Positions 59,293 through 64,000 of a stretch of DNA of 64,000 nucleotides are shown here, piece after piece. A program made the position numbers and the translations under genes. The notes below the pieces were generated by a model that was not told the DNA's origin, ran no database searches, and was given only the letters and a program-made list of their open reading frames with translations. Origin of the DNA: Seiridium cupressi (taxonomy: Eukaryota; Ascomycota; Sordariomycetes; Amphisphaeriales; Sporocadaceae); assembly GCA_036674765.1 (NCBI GenBank), contig JARVKI010000010.1, positions 1 through 64,000 of the forward strand, in the 5' to 3' direction. Position 1 is the stretch's first letter, and each line of letters begins with the position of its first letter.

Positions 59293-60094
59293 ATGATGCT
59301 ATTCATCCACTCTCTCTTCCTTCTTATCATCACCTCCTCCTCCGCTTTTGCCCACGTACAGGCTGTGGGTAGATGGAGCGTCTCGGAGATCCAGCGAGAC
59401 ATCTGATGACAGGGTCACCTGCAGTTGGAGTCTCAAGATCAACCAGTCCGAAGTGCCTGGGCTCGTGATTCCCTGTCACTTCACAGTAACCGACCCCCAG
59501 GACTACTCTTGCGACATGGTCCAATTCAGCCAAAAATGCCCAGGCCTGTCCAGCTTTGAAGTAAACGGCGGTCATAGCGGTCTTGGATTCATCATCTTGG
59601 TTTTGTACAATGTCCGTGAGGATGCGAAGGCGTACTTTGGCGCCAGCGACGATGCGCTGAACCACCATGCTGATATTCCACCCCAAGTAAAATCAGCTTA
59701 CCCAGCTTCAAGCATGGATAAATGCTGACTTGAAATGGGGACAAGAGACGGCGAATATTCCGTACTTATCACGCGATCATGGATGGTCCAAAACGTAACT
59801 CGCGGTAAGTCAATACGGTTTTGGCTGTGAAACTGAGCTGACTTTTCGGCCCGCGAAGTAACTGAGCACGATCTTCATAGAGTCAATCTGGATCTTATGA
59901 TCGAGGATACCGCCACTCTATCTCCAGTACCGTGTAATATTATTGTGGAGGCCAACAACACTGACTTGGAGACTTTGGAATGGCCATACCAGAGATGTAA
60001 CGGGTCTGGGTATAGCGTATCGTGGGGTTATACGTCAACTGCAGATGCAGGCATCATGGCAGTCATCTCGCCGGTAACATTTCCTCCACTATAA
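59293..60094 (+). pseudogene. Broken small secreted-protein gene
   Basis: A convincing signal peptide (MMLFIHSLFLLIITSSSAFA, ATG at 59293) is followed by protein-like sequence in a different frame: DRVTCSWSLKINQSEVPGL, FTVTDPQDYSCDMVQF and GFIILVLYNVREDAKAYFG (about 59400-59690). A third segment lies near 59735-59815 (GEYSVLITRSWMVQNVTR) and a fourth from 59898 (IEDTATLSPVPCN to SPVTFPPL). The introns I can place do not bring all four segments into one frame, so I call it a probable pseudogene. An unusual intron pattern remains possible. The encoded product would be a cysteine-containing secreted protein of unknown family. Confidence 0.45.
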
Positions 60095-61646
60095 TAGACA
60101 ACTACTGACCTTTATGTCCTAGCTCCAAGCAAAAAGTGATCAGCTTTTTCGGATTTAACGACATATCGAAGAAACAGGATTTGGGATCTGCGGGACCAAA
60201 TCCTGTAATTCCATTGGAATGATGGATATCCAAAGCGAGTTTTACAATGGGCTGCATGTGCCGTATAGGAGATTCTATAGGGCGGGACTGCTTGTGGAAA
60301 TTGAAAATCAAATTGTGATGTTGCTGATTGTGTGTTCTGTGCATTGCTGTGAAGGTCCACGGTGCCTTTTAATCATAGAGCGGTGAAGAACACTTCATGT
60401 TGATCCACGCCCATCAGGGAGACTGGCCAGCAAGTCACGAGAAGGAGAGTAGGTATGCAATTGCGCTGCGGTGAGGCGCTTGCAACCTAATAGCGAGCCA
60501 CTTGGACAGGCCTACTGACTGCACGACCGCGGTTTGAACATGATACCGGTCTCGTGCAAGAAACGGCGAATGGTGATGCCTGCGGTATTGGTATAATCGC
60601 CAGAGAAATGAGGCGCAGGGCGACCCAAGGAGGGCTTGGATACTGAACAAGCGGCCACTCTGACACTCGGCCGTTATGATGGCGCGTAGAGAGCAGGAAG
60701 AGGATATACAGCAACCTCTTTTGGCTAAGCGCGCTGCCAGCTGAGTGGTTCCAAAACGAACTTGCACCTCGAGCTCCGTCACATTAGAAAACTGTTTGCT
60801 TGTGGCTGATTTCGGCGGAGAGCCGTTGGGGGTTGGACCCGCGCTTACAAACAACGAACTGGGAAGAAAGCAAGAAAAAAGCAAGAAAAGGCAATATGCA
60901 TATTCGGCGGGCGATAATCGTATGGTCTGCAGACTGGTGACAAATCAATCATATACACGAACGATTCGGGCAGTCCTGCAAGCAATCAAGACATGGAATG
61001 AGCTGGCCTTACAAGGTACGTTCTCCATTGAATTGTTGCGGTACGATGATAAGGCAAGGCTTGGGACGAGAGATCTGCGACTGTCAGTCGATATGCGCCG
61101 TCGACAAAGCCAATGGTCGCGGCAGTCCCCCAAATGGGCTGGCACATGCCGTGGGGCACTGGACGCACGTGCCCTGGCTCCCATGCAACTAAAATAAACC
61201 CTCCCTGGCTGGTCCCGCAGTCTGATTTGTGGAGTTGCCCTGTTGGCAGCGTGGGCGCTTAATGCTCGTCATCTGTTGGCTACCGACGGCCAGTTTGAGG
61301 GGCTCAGCAGCAGATAGCCAGTCAGGACGTCTTATCTGCGTCGGGCTGGGCAGAGGCACCGAAAGATGCCCGGACCGTAGCGCGGGCTTGTCAGGCCACC
61401 CGTTACTCCCAAATATCGGGAGTTGCGCCATCTCGCTCGTCCCCACTCCGTTTTCATAGAGCCTCGTGCCCTTCCCAAAGGCTCCTTTCTCGAATGCCCG
61501 TAAAATCTACCGCTACCTCCCACGCGACACGACGGCGACGTCTCCAGACGACCGCGGGAAATTGGGAATTCTGTGACTATATCTTTCCCCGGTAGTTGTT
61601 AGTGAAGGAGCGTCGACCCGACATATCGCGACGTTGCGCAGGGAAA
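60095..61646. other. Intergenic region, NTA1 upstream
   Basis: About 1.5 kb without a supportable gene. Open frames on both strands are composition artefacts without motifs. Confidence 0.5.
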
Positions 61647-64000
61647 ATGAGGATAGCGTGCCTCCAGTTTGCACCCCAAGTCGGCGACGTCAACAATAAC
61701 CTCAACCGCGCCGACGCCGTATTGAGCAGAGCCAACCCCGATGATCTAGACCTCCTCGTCTTGCCTGAGTTGGCTTTCTCTGGTGAGTCCTTCTACACAA
61801 CGAATGGCCTAGTACTGTTGCGCTGGGCTGATCATTTCAGGCTATAACTTCAAATCTTTGTCCGATATCTCCCCATTTCTCGAGCCGACTGGTGCGGGCA
61901 TTACCTCATTATGGGCTAGGACTACAGCTCTCAAGTACAACTGCGTAGTTGCAGCTGGTTATCCAGAAAAAGTCGATGTTTCTCGCAACTGGCCTACTTC
62001 TCCTGAGTACTATAACTCGGTCATCCTTGTCAACGAAGATGGAGAAACAATAGGCAACTATCGAAAGTCCCATCTATACTATACCGATGAAACTTGGGCA
62101 CTTGAAGGCTCAGATGGCTTCTACAAAGGGCAAATAGCGGGCGTTGGACGGGTGGCTTTGGGTATCTGTGAGTTTGCTCGAGCCTTGCACATTTGAGGCT
62201 GTACTAATTAGTTGTGTTCCGTAGGCATGGATCTGAAGTTAGTTATATCCGATGAACTGGCGCTAGCTGATAAGTGCTGACCTGGTTATAGCCCTTATCG
62301 GTTTGAAACACCTTGGTCTGCATATGAATTTGCTTTTCACGTCTTGGACGTTGCTGCAAACGTTGTAGTGCTGTCCATGGCGTGGCTGACAAGGGAAGAT
62401 GCTCGCCATTTCAGTCGCACGCCCAAGGAGCCTGACATGGAGACCATGACGTACTGGATCAAGCGCTTGGAACCTCTTATTCGAGCAGAGACCGACGAGG
62501 AAATCATTATCATCTTTGCGAATCGTACTGGCATGGAAGAGGAAGCGGTATATGCTGGGACAAGCGCCGTCATAGGCATTCAACACGGCGAAGTGAATGT
62601 ATATGGTTTACTGGGACGTGGAGAGAAGGAACTTCTGGTCGTTGACACTAGCCTCCCCCCTTTCGCAAAGCTCGTATACCGGCCCGAGAGCGAGTCTAAT
62701 CCTATCGATGGGAACCCGGAGGTCGCTAGAATACCAGCCCCCGCCAGTGAGCCGTCCGGAGAAGCAGAGTCGCCTGCACCGAGCGCTGTGTCAGTGAGGT
62801 CCAATAACTCCGGATCCAACGGATCAAAGTCGCAAACTCCAAGTGTAGCTGGATCTTCCCAAAGCTTGCAGGGAGATGACACTCAACGGATATTTGGAGG
62901 CCACGTTCTCATCACGCAGGATGGTCTAACGCCAACAACTGGCGACTTTCCGCCCACAACCCCCTTCGAGGAGTCACCAGCATCCCCGCGTTATTTTTGG
63001 ATACCGCCAGGCCATCTGAGAACTCCGGACCCTTTGGCGACAAGATCATCGCCATCCCAGTCCGTAATCAAGCGCGCCGACTCTGCGACATTGCCGATTT
63101 GTAAGGATGGTATCCGAGCCGCCGGAGAGACTACCAAAGTAGTCACGCCTCGGAATGCTGACAGTTCGTCGGAACTAGCTGAGTTAGTTGAGGCTCTACG
63201 GCAGGCAAACACCAATCACTCAACGGGAACAGCGTGTCCAGCACGACCCTCTTCGCCGAAATCACGCAATGCCAGTCGCACCGGTCGCGGCGAGCGTTCC
63301 GATTCCGTTCTATCCAAACGACCCCCTTCTTCCTTTGGACATAGAGCACATGCTTCCGTGTCTGAACAAGATGCCAAGATATTCCGACCAGAATCGCCAA
63401 AATCGCGCAATGCAAGTAGGAACAGGAGTCGAGCAAGACCAAGCGATACTCCGATTCAAGCTCTGGATCAGCATCGCGCGAGAAGCGCTAGTAGAACCCA
63501 GAACCACCGCCCGACCCCCTTGGATCTTGACGTCCAGAGCACTAGTGGGAGCTACAACCGTCGTGCTGCCCATGCCGATTCAGCTGCAGGTTTTGACCAG
63601 CAGCATCAACTTAGTAATTCCCCCGACATGGAGAAGATCGGTGCAGATCTGCTGGTCTTCGAAGAAGGTGAAAGGCGTCCTAGGCGTGACAGCCTAGAGT
63701 GTCATGCGGATGAGGATGATTTCGTTGTCTTTCACGCTTCTACGCGGCGTGACCGGCATGGTGTAAACAAGAGCCAAGCAGAAAAAGACACCGAGCGGCC
63801 GGGTTCACAGAAGGACTCCACACCCAAGCATGCTGGCTCTCCAGGTCTCTCCTTTGCAAAGTCCCCAAAGGAGTCTTGGGTCAATGGCAAGCCCCAAACG
63901 TCCCCCGATTATCCGGACTCACGCGCCATCAGCCGTGGAAGGCAGCGCACCACGAAATGGGCAGAATCACAGGCATCTCCGAAGCCCCCCAGCCACAAAA
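61647..64000 (+). CDS. NTA1: Protein N-terminal amidase Nta1 (partial at 3' end)
   Basis: Exons 61647-61782, 61841-62167, 62225-62237 (13 nt) and 62292 to beyond the window, at least 728 residues. It is a nitrilase-fold amidase that deamidates N-terminal Asn/Gln to Asp/Glu and so feeds the Arg/N-degron pathway. The catalytic triad is visible: Glu41 (VLPELAFSG), Lys121 (YRKSHLY) and Cys155 (GICMDLNPY). The Cys codon is split at the start of the 13-nt exon. Further marks are AWLTREDA, FANRTGMEEEAVYAGTSAV and the domain end LLVVD. After about residue 370 the chain is long, Ser/Pro/Arg-rich and probably disordered, unlike the compact yeast enzyme (under 500 aa). No stop is reached before base 64000, so the C-terminus is unknown. 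Confidence 0.9.

Noticed and set aside
60435..60884. 149-codon minus-strand open frame
   Set aside because: Low-complexity Ser/Arg/Leu composition and overlapping equally open frames on the other strand; looks like chance.

Overview
The window looks like nuclear DNA of a filamentous ascomycete, most likely a sordariomycete (the hypocrealean guess is inference from gene style). The reasons are short introns of roughly 50-150 nt with GTRNGT donors, CTAAY-like branch sites and YAG acceptors, monocistronic genes on both strands, fungal-type families (alpha-aminoadipate lysine pathway, Derlin, Orc2, Nta1, Cfd1), and AT-rich blocks with C-to-T-like decay that resemble repeat-induced point mutation (RIP). 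There are no rRNA genes, CRISPR arrays, intact transposons or tRNAs I could defend. Exon joins were worked out by hand from splice motifs and reading-frame continuity.

Left accessory part (1-26 kb): a 9-bp tandem repeat and AT-rich DNA at the edge; a secreted SGNH/GDSL hydrolase (-); a signal-peptide protein with an Hsp70/actin-like ATPase fold (+); a decayed subtilisin-like protease (pseudogene); a second AT-rich block; a secreted GH2 beta-galactosidase-like enzyme (+); homocitrate synthase with 12 exons (+); a six-cysteine small secreted protein (+); a phenol-hydroxylase-type FAD monooxygenase pseudogene (+) facing an allantoate-permease-like MFS transporter (-) that is exactly one base short at one exon junction; and a four-TM membrane protein (-).

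Middle (26-46 kb): a long disordered DPW-rich protein (-); the cytosolic Fe-S scaffold Cfd1 (+); S-adenosylmethionine decarboxylase (polyamine synthesis) with upstream ORFs in its probable leader (+); a small secreted protein (+); a GH18 chitinase with a hevein-type chitin-binding module inserted in the catalytic domain (+); CutC (-); a small SANT/Myb-like protein (-); the mitochondrial PGP phosphatase Gep4 (-), also one base short at one junction; the divergent replication gene ORC2 (+) with an ACGCGT box between them; and a GFA/CENP-V-type zinc protein (-).

Right part (46-64 kb): about 4 kb with no convincing gene, then an acyl-CoA thioesterase (+), a Derlin (+), a type I membrane protein with a proline-rich tail (-), a broken secreted-protein gene (+), and the N-terminal amidase NTA1 (+), which runs off the right edge.

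Housekeeping genes (lysine, Fe-S, polyamine, ORC, ERAD, N-degron, cardiolipin pathway) are interleaved with secreted hydrolases and small cysteine-rich proteins, and with three decaying genes. The monooxygenase pseudogene next to an MFS gene suggests a degraded aromatic-compound catabolic pair. I found no clear novel system. The best leads are the secreted nucleotide-binding-fold protein, the two cysteine-rich secreted proteins, the chitinase domain insertion, the SAMDC leader uORFs and the one-base exon-junction defects.
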